The notes under the pieces: model-generated | Databases searched by the model: none | Told to the model about the DNA's origin: nothing | What the model saw: only the letters and a program-made list of their open reading frames with translations | Part shown: piece by piece, positions 17,697 to 27,282 of the stretch | How positions within the stretch are numbered: the first letter of the stretch is position 1 | Layout of the letters: each line of letters opens with the position of its first letter | Program-made: the position numbers and the translations under genes | Source of the DNA: Clostridia bacterium | GTDB lineage: Bacteria > Bacillota > Clostridia > UBA1381 | Reading direction: 5' to 3' | Assembly (NCBI GenBank): GCA_017935675.1 | Contig: JAGBHE010000064.1 | Location: 124,001 to 188,000 of the forward strand | DNA length: 64,000 nucleotides

Positions 17697-18347
17697 TTAC
17701 ATTGCTTCAAGGAAGCCCTTTAAAAGTCTTGCTATTTTTTCTGCACCGGCATCGTTGGGATGAAGTCCGTCGGGGCAGTAAGCTTCTTTTTGAACCGGGA
17801 TATCCGGCTGTATGCCGGATACGGAGTACAGGTCAAGAACAGGAATTGAGTAATACTCCGCTATTTCTTTTATTTTATCCACGTATGCTTTAAGAGGCAG
17901 ACCGTTACCGGAGCTGGGATTCCATTCATTCGCGCGGTGAATCGGTGTCATGAAAACTATAACAGCTGTCGGATATCTTTCGATAAGACTGCGCATAAGA
18001 TAATGTATAGCGCCGCAGTAGGTATCCATGGTTCTGTCCTCAAAGCTTCCGAACGGAGCATCACCGTGTCCGTAGTCGTTCGTTCCGCCAAATACTACAA
18101 CAATATCGGCGTCCGGATCAAGCTCTCCATAACGCTCACAGAATGAGTTTATATCATAATTTATGGTTTCGGGCTTGATTTTCTGCTGTTTTGCAATTCG
18201 TGTTCCGCCGATTCCGTAGTTTTTCATTTCCGAAACCTCTGTTATTGCGGTAAACACATCAGTGTATCTTTTTTCCTCTGATGATGTGCCTGTACCTCGT
18301 GTTATGCTGTCTCCGAGAAAGCATATTTTTTTACCTTTTAAATCCAT
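17697..18347 (-). CDS. SGNH/GDSL hydrolase
   Basis: A 216-residue cytoplasmic SGNH esterase without a signal peptide. Catalytic blocks are complete: GDSIT (Ser14), the glycine of NYGIGGTR (block II), GGTND (Asn90) and CPDGLHPND (Asp193, His196). It starts 2 bases after the stop of the GHL6 gene with a GGAGG site, so the two are translationally coupled. The context suggests removal of acyl groups from sugars released by the neighbouring glycosidase. Substrate unknown. Confidence 0.9.
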   Translation of the reverse strand: MDLKGKKICFLGDSITRGTGTSSEEKRYTDVFTAITEVSEMKNYGIGGTRIAKQQKIKPETINYDINSFCERYGELDPDADIVVVFGGTNDYGHGDAPFGSFEDRTMDTYCGAIHYLMRSLIERYPTAVIVFMTPIHRANEWNPSSGNGLPLKAYVDKIKEIAEYYSIPVLDLYSVSGIQPDIPVQKEAYCPDGLHPNDAGAEKIARLLKGFLEAM

Positions 18348-18349
18348 TG

Positions 18350-20314
18350 TTATTTTTCCTCCGCTTCAAAAACTATCATTGCATGGCAGTCGAGCTCATC
18401 TACGGTGACGCAGATGTAACCGTTTTCATATGTAAACGGTATTTCCTTCTTCTGTGGTGCAATATATACTTTTTTTATGCTTGCCGGCAATTTTACGGCA
18501 AGCTTTACATTATGAACAGGATATATATCCTCAATTATTTCAATATTTTTTCCTCGTTTTGTCGGTACTGCGTAAAGCAGATGTGCAATAAATCTGTTTT
18601 TCTGCTTCTGCTCCATAAGTGTTGCAACACCCATGCTTCCGAGGTCCGTTACGAGGGATTTTCTGCCGTCAAGCAGCGTATCAAGAGCCTTGCATACTGT
18701 CTGCTTTGCGATAAGCTCTCCGTTTTCGGCGTAATCACTGAAAATTTCCCATGCTATGTATATTCCGTCGTGTCCGCATATAACGCCGCTTCCGCCGCAT
18801 TTACCGGAGGAGGGGGAATGCTGATGTGAACAGAAATGCTCCGCCGTTCTGTTAAAGTACGGCTCAACCATTTTGGCAAGCTCTCCGCCGCCGTTTTGCT
18901 TGATTTTTTTACATGGGGAATACATTATGTAATCCGTTTCGTCCGCATTATCCCAAAGGGGTCTTATATAGCTTGGTGTGAATTCACTGTCGCCGACGCA
19001 GTCTGCACCGAAATCAAACAGAAATTTGTTGTCTCGGATTGCAGAGCTTCCTGAGGCAAGAATTTTTCCGCCGTTTGCGGTAAAGGCTTTAAGCTTTGCA
19101 ATAACCTCATCGCTGAGTGTAATTCTGTCAGGGAGTATTATAACCTTAAAGGGGCTGAAATCAACGTCCTTGTCAATCATGGAGAACATGTACTTTCCCT
19201 CAAGAAGTATTCTTCCGGCTCCGGTATCCGCCTTTGTGAGGCTTGCGCCGTTCGATTGTCCGCCCGCCTCGTTTATGTTCGACTCAAGAGTAAGCACTGC
19301 TGCATCGCATACGGGAGACACATCATCAAGCCATTCTTCCTTTTGCTCAAGCTCTGCATATGCCGCGCCGATAAGGCGATATGTTGTCATATCCATATGC
19401 CCGTCGGGAGACAGCTGATCGCCTACAGAGCATTTTGCGCCGTGAGCGGCGCTGAGAGCAGCTTCGTATCTGAGAGCGTTCGGGTGCTTGAAGCCGCCGA
19501 ATTCACCCCATGACTTATGGAATTTCCCTGTCATTCCGAGAAATTCAAGACCGAGATTTTGTACGTATCTTGCGGAAACGGGGAAGTGGTCATAGCCCCA
19601 GCCGCCGGTGGGCAGACTTTCAAGCTCAAGATGTGAGTTGGCATATGCAAGATCACGCCTTCCCTGTCTTATATGTCCGCCGTTATGAAAGACGGGGAGC
19701 CCCGGCTTTACACTGTCGATTGTTTCACGCACGCGTTTAAGATAATTGGCATAAACCTCTTCAGCCAGAGCGTTTACGTCATCAGGGTTATCGGGATTCA
19801 TGCCGCGGTCAAGCATTGCTTTCATGCATGTGCTGCAACAGCAGGGACGAACGCCTACAATATCAAGAAAAATTCCGTCTGCGTCGTAGCATTCAACAAC
19901 CTCCTTTATCTGTTCAAGCAGATAATCGAGATACGGTGTATTCATGCAAAGAAGATGGTAGCCCGGTGCTGAAAAATTGTCAAAGCTGTGAGTTTTGTCC
20001 TCATACCGCCACTGGGGATGCCGCCTGACTATTTTTTCGTCAAATCCGGCTGAAAGATATACAGGAGTTTTTACTCCTATCTCATGAGCAGCTTCAATTT
20101 GCGCGCCGAGAAGGTCAAAATGCAGTCCGGGATGCATTTCGTTTGCAAGGCTCGGATGGTATGCATATCCGTGATGGCACTTTGAAAATACTGTGATTGA
20201 GTTTACATGCCCTGCCTTAAGCGCTTCCTGAAACTGCTTTTTGTCAAAGCGGGAGCCGATTCCGTCAATTGCCCCGCTTGTGTGAAAATCAAGATGAACT
20301 TGTCTGAAATTCAT
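18350..20314 (-). CDS. Putative glycoside hydrolase (GHL6-like, with trimerisation-like domain)
   Basis: A 654-residue protein with an N-terminal TIM-barrel typical of the hypothetical glycosyl hydrolase 6 group: HVNSITVFSKCHHGYAYHPS (residues 36-55), YDADGIFLDIVG (about 143-154) and PVFHNGGH. A central flavodoxin-like region resembling beta-galactosidase trimerisation domains follows (about 345-540), then a C-terminal beta domain. The barrel-domain family is distantly related to GH42/alpha-fucosidase-like enzymes, and no substrate can be assigned. No signal peptide, so it should act on imported glycans. It lies 14 bases downstream of glyA and directly upstream of the SGNH gene. Confidence 0.78.
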   Translation of the reverse strand: MNFRQVHLDFHTSGAIDGIGSRFDKKQFQEALKAGHVNSITVFSKCHHGYAYHPSLANEMHPGLHFDLLGAQIEAAHEIGVKTPVYLSAGFDEKIVRRHPQWRYEDKTHSFDNFSAPGYHLLCMNTPYLDYLLEQIKEVVECYDADGIFLDIVGVRPCCCSTCMKAMLDRGMNPDNPDDVNALAEEVYANYLKRVRETIDSVKPGLPVFHNGGHIRQGRRDLAYANSHLELESLPTGGWGYDHFPVSARYVQNLGLEFLGMTGKFHKSWGEFGGFKHPNALRYEAALSAAHGAKCSVGDQLSPDGHMDMTTYRLIGAAYAELEQKEEWLDDVSPVCDAAVLTLESNINEAGGQSNGASLTKADTGAGRILLEGKYMFSMIDKDVDFSPFKVIILPDRITLSDEVIAKLKAFTANGGKILASGSSAIRDNKFLFDFGADCVGDSEFTPSYIRPLWDNADETDYIMYSPCKKIKQNGGGELAKMVEPYFNRTAEHFCSHQHSPSSGKCGGSGVICGHDGIYIAWEIFSDYAENGELIAKQTVCKALDTLLDGRKSLVTDLGSMGVATLMEQKQKNRFIAHLLYAVPTKRGKNIEIIEDIYPVHNVKLAVKLPASIKKVYIAPQKKEIPFTYENGYICVTVDELDCHAMIVFEAEEK

Positions 20315-20328
20315 AAAATCATTCCTTC

Positions 20329-21567
20329 TTAATAAAGCGGATGCTTATCGCAAAGAGCCTTCACCCTTGCACAAACCTCATCCTTACTGTTTTCAAAATC
20401 GCATATGGCAAGCTTTATGAGTTTGGCAATCTCTTCCATATCCTCCTCGTTAAAGCCGCGGCTTGTTGTTGCCGGAGTACCTATTCTTACTCCGCTGGTG
20501 ATAAACGGACTTTTTGTATCAAAGGGGATAGCGTTTTTGTTTACAGTGATTCCAACCTCGTCAAGCCTGTGCTCTGCTTCCTTACCTGTGATATCCATAT
20601 TGCTCAAATCTATCAGCATAAGATGGTTGTCAGTACCGCCCGATACAAGCTTGAAGCCTTCTGCAATCAAAGCCTTTGAAAGAGCTGCGGCGTTTTTGAC
20701 AATCTGCGCCTGATATGCTTTGAATTCGTCCGAAAGCGCTTCCTTAAAGCACACTGCTTTTGCGGCGATTACATGCATAAGCGGGCCTCCCTGTATTCCC
20801 GGGAAGATTGCTTTGTTAAATGCTTTTGCAAGGTCCTCGCTGTTTGTGAGGATAAGTCCGCCGCGGGGACCGCGGAGCGTTTTATGCGTGGTTGTTGTAA
20901 CAACGTCTGCATACGGCATGGGTGACGGATGAAGCCCGGCTGCAACAAGTCCTGCAATGTGAGCCATGTCAACCATAAGATAAGCGCCGACCTCGTCAGC
21001 TATTTCCCTGAATTTTTTAAAGTCAATAATACGCGGATAAGCGCTTGCACCTGCCAGAATAAGCTTTGGCTTATGCTCAAGCGCCAAGCGCCTTACTTCA
21101 TCATAATCGATAACGTTTTCGCCCTCGGTAACGCCGTATGGTACAATATTAAAATACTTGCCGGACATATTAACAGGGCTCCCGTGACTGAGATGACCGC
21201 CGTGAGCAAGGCTCATGCTGAGAACCGTATCACCTGGTGTAAGCAATGCAAAAAACACTGCCATGTTAGCCTGTGCGCCGGAATGGGGCTGAACGTTGGC
21301 ATAACCTGCGCCGAAAAGCTCCTTGGCACGCTCAATTGCGAGATTTTCCGCAACATCAACAAATTCGCAGCCTCCGTAATATCTTTTGCCGGGATAACCC
21401 TCTGCGTATTTATTTGTAAGCGGAGATCCCATTGCCTCCATTACGCTTTCCGAAACAAAATTCTCCGAGGCAATAAGCTCAATTTTGCTTTGCTGCCTGT
21501 GAGTTTCCTTCATAATCGCGTCATAAATTTCAGGATCGCTGTTTTTTACATTCTTCAGTTCAACCAT
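20329..21567 (-). CDS. glyA: Serine hydroxymethyltransferase
   Basis: A 412-residue PLP enzyme interconverting serine and glycine with tetrahydrofolate. Typical segments are [10 protein letters not shown] (near residue 30), [17 protein letters not shown], the PLP-lysine motif [16 protein letters not shown] (lysine at about residue 222) and the C-terminal GIRIGT-like GVRIGTPA. The ATG at 21567 was preferred over one 24 bases upstream because AAAGGAAGAG lies directly before it. It has its own consensus promoter and leads an operon with two carbohydrate-active genes, an unusual pairing. Confidence 0.97.
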   Translation of the reverse strand: MVELKNVKNSDPEIYDAIMKETHRQQSKIELIASENFVSESVMEAMGSPLTNKYAEGYPGKRYYGGCEFVDVAENLAIERAKELFGAGYANVQPHSGAQANMAVFFALLTPGDTVLSMSLAHGGHLSHGSPVNMSGKYFNIVPYGVTEGENVIDYDEVRRLALEHKPKLILAGASAYPRIIDFKKFREIADEVGAYLMVDMAHIAGLVAAGLHPSPMPYADVVTTTTHKTLRGPRGGLILTNSEDLAKAFNKAIFPGIQGGPLMHVIAAKAVCFKEALSDEFKAYQAQIVKNAAALSKALIAEGFKLVSGGTDNHLMLIDLSNMDITGKEAEHRLDEVGITVNKNAIPFDTKSPFITSGVRIGTPATTSRGFNEEDMEEIAKLIKLAICDFENSKDEVCARVKALCDKHPLY

Positions 21568-21609
21568 ATATCTCTTCCTTTCTGAAAGCATAATTCATTT
21601 CTATGTATA

Positions 21610-21638
21610 ATTATAAACCAAAAGAAGAAATATTGCAA
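21610..21638 (-). promoter_or_regulatory. Promoter of glyA
   Basis: On the minus strand TTGCAA (complement of 21633-21638) and TATAAT (complement of 21610-21615) are 17 bases apart, about 40 bases before the glyA start. Confidence 0.8.
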
Positions 21639-21720
21639 GCATTTAGCCTAAATTTTTATTTAATTTGCGAATTTCGGTTAAATTCACATATAAAATGACT
21701 TTTTTTATCATTATTATATA

Positions 21721-23415
21721 TCAATCTTCAATGGCAGCCTTTCTTGAGTTGATTTCACGGATAACTGCCATATCGAATTTCGGAGTACGGTTGTATGTAT
21801 AAAGACCGTTTATTTCCTGTTCGATATCATAAAGCTGTGTATAGCAGAATCCGAACATATCCGGGTTGTCAAGCAGTGTATTTGTAAGGCCTCTGTAGCG
21901 CTCAATAAATTCTTCAACGGTTTTTGGCGCGCTGCCGTAGCCCCAGCCCTTAGTATTGTCATAATTCCAGCAGATTCCGCCGTATTCGCTGACAAAGAAC
22001 GGGCCGCCGGTATAGGTTTGACGTTTTCCGCATTGCTCTACAAGCTTTCCGTCATTCATTCCGACAAAATGCTCTGCGAATTTTTCGGGATCCTGCTCAT
22101 AGTCATGAACGTCAAATATATCTGTAACTGTATGATAGTTTCCGCTTGTGTCAATACACGGACGCGTCATGTCAAGAGACTTTGTAATGTGATAAACCGT
22201 TGAAATCATAGGATCCCATTGCCTTTTTCCTTTATAATCCCAGGTTTCATTGTATGGGCACCAGCCGATGATTGACGGGTGGTTGAAATCACGCTTTACA
22301 GCCTCTGTCCACTCGCTCAGAACAGCGGCAAGGTTTGACGGGTCGGAATAGTCAAGACCCCAGTTGGGATACTCGCCCCAGACAATATATCCGAGCTTGT
22401 CACAGTGATATAAAAATCTCGGCTCAAAAACCTTTTCATGCAGCCGCGCACCGTTGAAGCCTGCGTCAAGAGAAAGCTGAATATCCTTGATTAAATCCTC
22501 ATCGGACGGAGCTGTGTAGATGCCGTCGGGATAGAAGCCTTGGTCAAGGACCAGTCTCTGGAACACGGATTTCCCGTTCAGAAGGAATTTCTGACCCTCC
22601 ATTTTTACATTTCTGAGTCCGAAATAGCTTTTAATTACATCACCGCCGAAGGAAAGCTCAACATCATACAGTCTGCCGCAGCCAACCTCCCACAGATGTT
22701 TTTCGATTAATGAAATTTCTCCGAAAATCACTCCGCTGCCGGAAAGCTCTGTTTCTCCTGTGGGCTTGCCTTCATAGGAGGTGCTGACCTTAAGCTTTCC
22801 GCTGCCGTTTGTAATTACTTTAAAGGAAAGCTTTGTATTTTCGCAGTCGGGATAAAATTCAAAGCGTTCAATATAATTGTCGGGTGTATGCTCAAGCCAT
22901 ACTGTCTGCCATATTCCGGTGGTACGGGTGTAATCGCAGCCTGAGGAATAAAAAACAGACGCTTGCTTGCCTTTTGCTTGTTTTCCCGCTCTGTTGTTGT
23001 CCTCGGCATATACGCAAACTGTGTTTTTCCCTTCCTGCAGAAGCTTTGTAATGTCAACCTTAAAGGAAGTATAGCCGCCGGCGTGGCTTCCCGCTCCTTT
23101 TTTGTTTATGTAAACCGTGCATTCATAATCAACGGCTCCGAAATTCATGAAAACCCTGCCGTTGTCTTTCCATTCGTCCGGAATTTCAAAATCCCGCATA
23201 TACCATACGCCGTTCATGAAATCCTTGTATTCAATGCCGGACAGCTTGCTTTCGGGACAAAATGGCACAAGTATTTTTTTGTCAAAGCCATCTTTCTCAA
23301 AAACCTTTCTGTTTTTGCCTGAACAGCCAAAATCAAATTCAAAATCCCATTCGCCGTTAAGATTTATCCAGCTGTTTCTGAAAAACTGCGGATTCGGATG
23401 CTCATTTCTTAACAT
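21721..23415 (-). CDS. Glycoside hydrolase family 2
   Basis: A 564-residue GH2 enzyme (beta-galactosidase/glucuronidase/mannosidase superfamily) with sugar-binding jellyroll (about 1-185), immunoglobulin-like domain (185-275) and TIM-barrel (275-564). The acid/base Glu390 lies in GWCPYNETWD and the nucleophile Glu477 in PFFVSEYGG, both at the expected places. It is short for the family, with no C-terminal extra domains and no signal peptide, so it is cytoplasmic. It lies 67 bases after the AraC-type regulator gene, in the same direction, and its ribosome site is inside a hairpin (23419-23471). Confidence 0.92.
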   Translation of the reverse strand: MLRNEHPNPQFFRNSWINLNGEWDFEFDFGCSGKNRKVFEKDGFDKKILVPFCPESKLSGIEYKDFMNGVWYMRDFEIPDEWKDNGRVFMNFGAVDYECTVYINKKGAGSHAGGYTSFKVDITKLLQEGKNTVCVYAEDNNRAGKQAKGKQASVFYSSGCDYTRTTGIWQTVWLEHTPDNYIERFEFYPDCENTKLSFKVITNGSGKLKVSTSYEGKPTGETELSGSGVIFGEISLIEKHLWEVGCGRLYDVELSFGGDVIKSYFGLRNVKMEGQKFLLNGKSVFQRLVLDQGFYPDGIYTAPSDEDLIKDIQLSLDAGFNGARLHEKVFEPRFLYHCDKLGYIVWGEYPNWGLDYSDPSNLAAVLSEWTEAVKRDFNHPSIIGWCPYNETWDYKGKRQWDPMISTVYHITKSLDMTRPCIDTSGNYHTVTDIFDVHDYEQDPEKFAEHFVGMNDGKLVEQCGKRQTYTGGPFFVSEYGGICWNYDNTKGWGYGSAPKTVEEFIERYRGLTNTLLDNPDMFGFCYTQLYDIEQEINGLYTYNRTPKFDMAVIREINSRKAAIED

Positions 23416-23418
23416 ATA

Positions 23419-23471
23419 AAAACAACTCCTTATGTATTTTTGAATTAATTTTACACATAAGAAGCTGTTTT
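23419..23471 (-). promoter_or_regulatory. Hairpin enclosing the ribosome-binding site of the GH2 gene
   Basis: Segments 23419-23435 and 23455-23471 are complementary at 15 of 17 positions. In the minus-strand transcript the 3' arm contains the AAGGAG (complement of 23426-23431) that serves the GH2 start at 23415. It begins just after the regulator's stop codon and could lower translation or read-through into the GH2 gene. Confidence 0.5.
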
Positions 23472-23482
23472 TTCAATGATGT

Positions 23483-24262
23483 TTAGTTCGTTAATATTGA
23501 TGTTTTGTCCGCTTTTTTGCTGCGGCGCGGAGCTTTTCCGAAATACTTTTTATAGTACCTTGTGAAATGCTCCGTATTTTCAAAGCCGACCTCGGCAGCA
23601 ACGGCAGCAACAGTTTTGTTGCTGTCGGTAAGCAGAACGGAGGCTTTTTCCATTCTTGCTTTCAAAAGCTCCTGCTTAGGTGATTCTCCGAAATATTTTC
23701 TGTAATATTTATAAAACTGTGTTTTGCTCATGCATACCTTTGCAGCAAGCTCGGCAGCTGAATTTGTGTTTGAGCAATTAGAAAGCATGCGGAAGCGCAG
23801 CGATTCAAAAAGCTCAAGCTGAGCATCCTTGCGTTTATCGGAAATGCTTCTTTTTATCAGAATAAGCAACTCGCACATCAGAAAATGCGTCATTTCGGTG
23901 TGCTTTTCGCCGCCGGTCAGGATTTCCGACTTTACCAGATTTGTTATTTCATTCATTCTTTCAAAACAGTTCGGGTAAAAAAGCTGTCCTGTGTTAAGGC
24001 CAAACTCTTCAATTTCGCCGTTATTTCCTGTAAAATGTATAAAGGAATTGATAAACTCCGGCATACCGCTGAAGCGATGCATGTCGTTGGGGCCCAGCAG
24101 AACGCATGCATTTTCCTCTGTTATTATATCGCCGCCGCCTCCGTCATATTTCATAGGCTTCGGGAAATAAATGAACAAATAATCGCCGCTGCCGTTCGGG
24201 CGATAGATTTCGGTACCTTTTTTTTCTCTTTTAAGACAATCTGCAAGATTTACTGTAATCAT
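23483..24262 (-). CDS. AraC-family transcriptional regulator
   Basis: A 259-residue regulator with an N-terminal cupin-like sensing half (GSGDYLFIYF, LLGPNDMHRFSG) and a C-terminal double helix-turn-helix (about 155-250: AAELAAKVCMSKTQFYKYYR and VAAVAAEVGFENTEHFTRYY). The architecture is that of sugar-responsive AraC regulators in Bacillota. ATG at 24262 has AGGTG 7 bases upstream; a GTG three codons earlier does not. It probably controls the adjacent GH2 gene. It lies 41 bases after the ACT-domain gene. Confidence 0.92.
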   Translation of the reverse strand: MITVNLADCLKREKKGTEIYRPNGSGDYLFIYFPKPMKYDGGGGDIITEENACVLLGPNDMHRFSGMPEFINSFIHFTGNNGEIEEFGLNTGQLFYPNCFERMNEITNLVKSEILTGGEKHTEMTHFLMCELLILIKRSISDKRKDAQLELFESLRFRMLSNCSNTNSAAELAAKVCMSKTQFYKYYRKYFGESPKQELLKARMEKASVLLTDSNKTVAAVAAEVGFENTEHFTRYYKKYFGKAPRRSKKADKTSILTN

Positions 24263-24303
24263 AGATATCACCTGTCAGCTCCGCAGCTGTGCCGGACTGA
24301 AAA

Positions 24304-24741
24304 TCAGATAGCAGCATAAGCATCTTCTGCATCAAGAAGCTCAATGCCGCGTTTTTCCGCAATTTCAATCAGCCTGTCATTATCGTTTACTCTCAGGATA
24401 ACAACTGCGCCGTTATGGAAACGTCCGTTAAAGGCGTACATATATTCAATGTCAATTCCCGTATCCTTAAGCTTTGACATGACGTCTGCAAGTCCTCCGA
24501 CATCAGAGGAAATGGCGGCGGCAACAACCTCCGTGAGCTTAACTGCCATACCGAGCTCTTTAATTATTATGTATGCGCTTTCCGGATCATTTACAATAAG
24601 TCTCAGAATTCCGAAGTCGGATGTATCGGCAATTGAAAGGGCGTTTATGTTGATTCCGCGTTCTGCAATCGCCTCCAGAACCTGTGCCATTCTTCCCGAT
24701 TTGTTTTCAATAAATATTGAGATTTGCTTTACAAGCTTCAT
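24304..24741 (-). CDS. Tandem ACT-domain protein
   Basis: A 145-residue protein made of two ACT domains (about residues 1-70 and 71-145), starting MKLVKQISIFIENKSGRMAQV. ACT domains bind amino acids and regulate enzymes. Proteins of this exact type are commonly encoded next to phenylacetate-CoA ligase and indolepyruvate oxidoreductase in anaerobes, where they probably sense aromatic or branched amino acids. Here it lies 18 bases after paaK. The ATG at 24741 has AAAGGAG 8 bases upstream. Confidence 0.9.
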   Translation of the reverse strand: MKLVKQISIFIENKSGRMAQVLEAIAERGININALSIADTSDFGILRLIVNDPESAYIIIKELGMAVKLTEVVAAAISSDVGGLADVMSKLKDTGIDIEYMYAFNGRFHNGAVVILRVNDNDRLIEIAEKRGIELLDAEDAYAAI

Positions 24742-24759
24742 GGGTAACACTCCTTTCTG

Positions 24760-26070
24760 TTATATGAGCTTTCTGTTATCCTGAACTCTTTTTGCTTTTC
24801 CTTCGCTTCTTTCAATTGTTCTCGGCTCAACAAGACGTACCTTTGCCGAAAGCCCGAGAACACTCTGGAGATTAGCCTTGATTGTTGCTTCAAGGGCTTC
24901 TATGGATCTTACGTTATCCGAAAGGAAATCATCTGACATTTCAACCCGTACCTCAAGGGTATCGGTATTGTTCACCCTGTCAACAACAATAAGATAGTTT
25001 GGAGTTACGCTTCCGCCCATGTTGAGAAGAACCTCTTCAATCTGAGACGGGAAAACATTTACGCCGCGGATAATAAGCATATCATCACTGCGTCCGGTAG
25101 GCTTGTTCATGCGTACAAAAGTTCTGCCGCATTTGCATTTTTCGTAGTTAAGTGAGCATATGTCCCGGGTTCTGTAGCGGATAAGAGGGAAGCCCTCTTT
25201 TGTAATTGTTGTGAATACGAGCTCTCCGCTTGCGCCCTTCGGCAAAACCTCACCTGTGTCGGGATCTATTATTTCCGGAATGAAAAAGTCTTCATTTACA
25301 TGCATTCCCGCCTGCTCGCCGCATTCGTAGGAAACTCCGGGCCCCATTATTTCAGAAAGACCGTATATATCGTATGCCTTGATTCCAAGCTTATCCTCAA
25401 TTGCTTTTCTCATTGTATTGGTCCACGGCTCTGCACCGAATATACCTGCCTTAAGTGACAGCTGGCTTTTAAGCCCTTTTTGTTCCACAGCTTCACCGAG
25501 ATACAGTGCGTAAGACGGCGTACAGCAGAGAACTGTTGAGCCGAAGTCAATCATTGTGCGTATCTGACGCTCCGTATTTCCCGAAGAGGTGGGTATTGCC
25601 GTTGCGCCGAGAGCAATTGCTCCGTCATGGAGGCCGAGACCGCCCGTGAACAGGCCATAGCCGTAGGAAACCTGAACAAAATCGTTTTCATCAACGTCTG
25701 CCGCAACAAGCTGACGGCAAACACAGCGCTCCCAGGTTCTTATATCGTTTTCCGTATATCCCACAACGATCTGCTTTCCTGTTGTTCCGCTTGAGGCGTG
25801 TACCTTTCTTATGTTCTTCATAGGCTCTGCAAACAAACCGTATGGGTAGTAGTCTCTCAAATCCTGCTTATACGAAAACGGCAGCTTATGCAGATCTTCA
25901 ATCCCGTGGATATCAGAGGGTTTAAGACCTTTTTTGTCCATTCTCTTGCGGAAAAGTTCAACTCTTTCATACATTCTTTTTACCTGAGTGCAGAGCTTTT
26001 CGCTTTGAAGCTTTTCAAGCTCTGTTCTGTCCATACATTCTATGGACTCGTCATAGTATTTCACTGGCAT
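24760..26070 (-). CDS. paaK: Phenylacetate-CoA ligase
   Basis: A 436-residue adenylate-forming enzyme activating phenylacetate or related aryl acids to the CoA thioester. Motifs are the P-loop HASSGTTGKQIVVGYT (about residues 91-106), YGLSEIMGPGVSYEC, YRTRDIC and the C-terminal RGVNVFPSQIEEVL with the catalytic lysine in EGKAKRV. A second paralogue lies at 40492 next to iorAB. With the IOR complex the pair would handle aryl pyruvates, aryl acetyl-CoA and aryl acetates from aromatic amino acids. ATG at 26070 follows AAAAGGA. Confidence 0.95.
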   Translation of the reverse strand: MPVKYYDESIECMDRTELEKLQSEKLCTQVKRMYERVELFRKRMDKKGLKPSDIHGIEDLHKLPFSYKQDLRDYYPYGLFAEPMKNIRKVHASSGTTGKQIVVGYTENDIRTWERCVCRQLVAADVDENDFVQVSYGYGLFTGGLGLHDGAIALGATAIPTSSGNTERQIRTMIDFGSTVLCCTPSYALYLGEAVEQKGLKSQLSLKAGIFGAEPWTNTMRKAIEDKLGIKAYDIYGLSEIMGPGVSYECGEQAGMHVNEDFFIPEIIDPDTGEVLPKGASGELVFTTITKEGFPLIRYRTRDICSLNYEKCKCGRTFVRMNKPTGRSDDMLIIRGVNVFPSQIEEVLLNMGGSVTPNYLIVVDRVNNTDTLEVRVEMSDDFLSDNVRSIEALEATIKANLQSVLGLSAKVRLVEPRTIERSEGKAKRVQDNRKLI

Positions 26071-26192
26071 CACATCCTTTTAAAAATTAACTAAGGTGCC
26101 GGATTTTTGCTATAAAAATTATATCATAAATGTGCAGATAAATCAAGTAATTGTAAGAAATGCAACAAAAAACAGTATAATGCACAAAAACA

Positions 26193-27095
26193 TCAATAAG
26201 TGATTGTTATTGTTTGCTGAGAGCCGTCCCATACAACATTCATGCCGAGCTTTTCAACTGCGCGTATGTGCACCATGGTATTACCGCATATAAGAGCCGA
26301 CGGTATGTCAAGCTGCTTCGGACCGGAAACGGAGGTGACCTCAGCCGAACCGATGCGGAAGCCGAGGCTTTCGCCGTTTTTGGAGGCATACGCCGTTTGC
26401 TCCGCGCCGTTCCATGTAACGGTGCATCCGACAGCCTCAAAAATTGTTCTCAGAGGAATCATCGTCATGTTATTTTTCATTACAACCGGATACTTGAGCG
26501 AAAGCTCATTGCCGTTTATAATTATTTTAACATTGTTTAATACATCAATAATCTGATTCTGGCCGCCGTTTATATATTCGATTGGTATTCCTTCCGCCTG
26601 AGCGTAGGTGCGTGCGCATGAGCCTTCTCCGGCATAGATCGTAAGCTTGTCACAGCCGTAAAAAGCGCTTTCTCCTATAATTGTAACGGTGTCGGGTATA
26701 TATACCGAGCTTAAGTTTTTGCAGTCGGCAAAGGCGTAGTTCCGGATTTGCGTCACTCCGTAAGGAATTATTACGCTTGTAAGAGATGTGCAGCCGGCAA
26801 ATGCCTGACTGCCGATATAACGGACAGTTGACGGAAGAACAGCGTCGCCAAGAGCAGCGCAATATGTAAAAGCATTGTTGCCTATTCCCGTGACTCCCGT
26901 CATTGCCATAACAAAGTTTACGTTTTCACTGTCCTCTGTAAACGGGGAGGGAGACGTGTTTGAATAATCCTTCAGATTATCATTCCCGGAAACGGTAACA
27001 TAGCCGTCTTTGTTGACCGCACTGACCTTTTCGCTTGCCGAGGCATATGTGCCGAGCATATTAAGAGCAAGTAAAATGCTGATTATTTTTTTCAT
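26193..27095 (-). CDS. Secreted BspA-type leucine-rich repeat protein with stalk domain
   Basis: A 300-residue exported protein. Signal peptide (about residues 1-20, ending YASA), then three to four BspA-type LRR_5 repeats (about 60-160; recurring pattern VxxIGxxAFxxCxxLxxVxIP) and a C-terminal copper-amine-oxidase-like stalk domain (about 185-300; KNNMTMIPLRTIFEAVGCTV, MVHIRAVEKLGMNVVWD). Such proteins adhere to host or plant surfaces or other cells. No anchor motif is visible. It has its own promoter at 27154-27182 and a leader hairpin. Confidence 0.88.
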   Translation of the reverse strand: MKKIISILLALNMLGTYASASEKVSAVNKDGYVTVSGNDNLKDYSNTSPSPFTEDSENVNFVMAMTGVTGIGNNAFTYCAALGDAVLPSTVRYIGSQAFAGCTSLTSVIIPYGVTQIRNYAFADCKNLSSVYIPDTVTIIGESAFYGCDKLTIYAGEGSCARTYAQAEGIPIEYINGGQNQIIDVLNNVKIIINGNELSLKYPVVMKNNMTMIPLRTIFEAVGCTVTWNGAEQTAYASKNGESLGFRIGSAEVTSVSGPKQLDIPSALICGNTMVHIRAVEKLGMNVVWDGSQQTITITY

Positions 27096-27153
27096 ATTTA
27101 AAACCTTTCTGAAATAATAGTAATTTTTCGTGGGCTTACGCCGCCGTAAGGCT

Positions 27154-27182
27154 ATTATAACATGTCAAGGAAAAAAAGTAAA
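27154..27182 (-). promoter_or_regulatory. Promoter of the LRR gene
   Basis: On the minus strand TTTACT (complement of 27177-27182) and TATAAT (complement of 27154-27159) are 17 bases apart. A GC-rich hairpin (GGCTTACG...CGTAAGCC type, about 27132-27152) begins within the first transcribed bases. Confidence 0.65.
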
Positions 27183-27235
27183 GCCTTTTAACAAAAATTG
27201 TTCGCCGGAACATTAAACAATACGAAAAAAACAAG

Positions 27236-27274
27236 AAGACGAACACAAGGGGAAGGTTCTCTTGTGTTCGTCTT
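27236..27274. repeat. Dispersed palindrome copy 1 (bidirectional terminator)
   Basis: AAGACGAACACAAG (27236-27249) pairs perfectly with CTTGTGTTCGTCTT (27261-27274), loop GGGAAGGTTCT. It lies 8 bases past the integrase stop and has T-rich flanks on both strands, so it could end transcripts in either direction. It belongs to the palindrome family with consensus close to GAACACAAGGGGACGGTTCT plus CTTGTGTTC. Confidence 0.8.
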
Positions 27275-27282
27275 TTTACGGT

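Noticed and set aside
20929-21585. Plus-strand open frame of 218 codons
   Set aside because: Antisense to glyA, which is unambiguous on the other strand.
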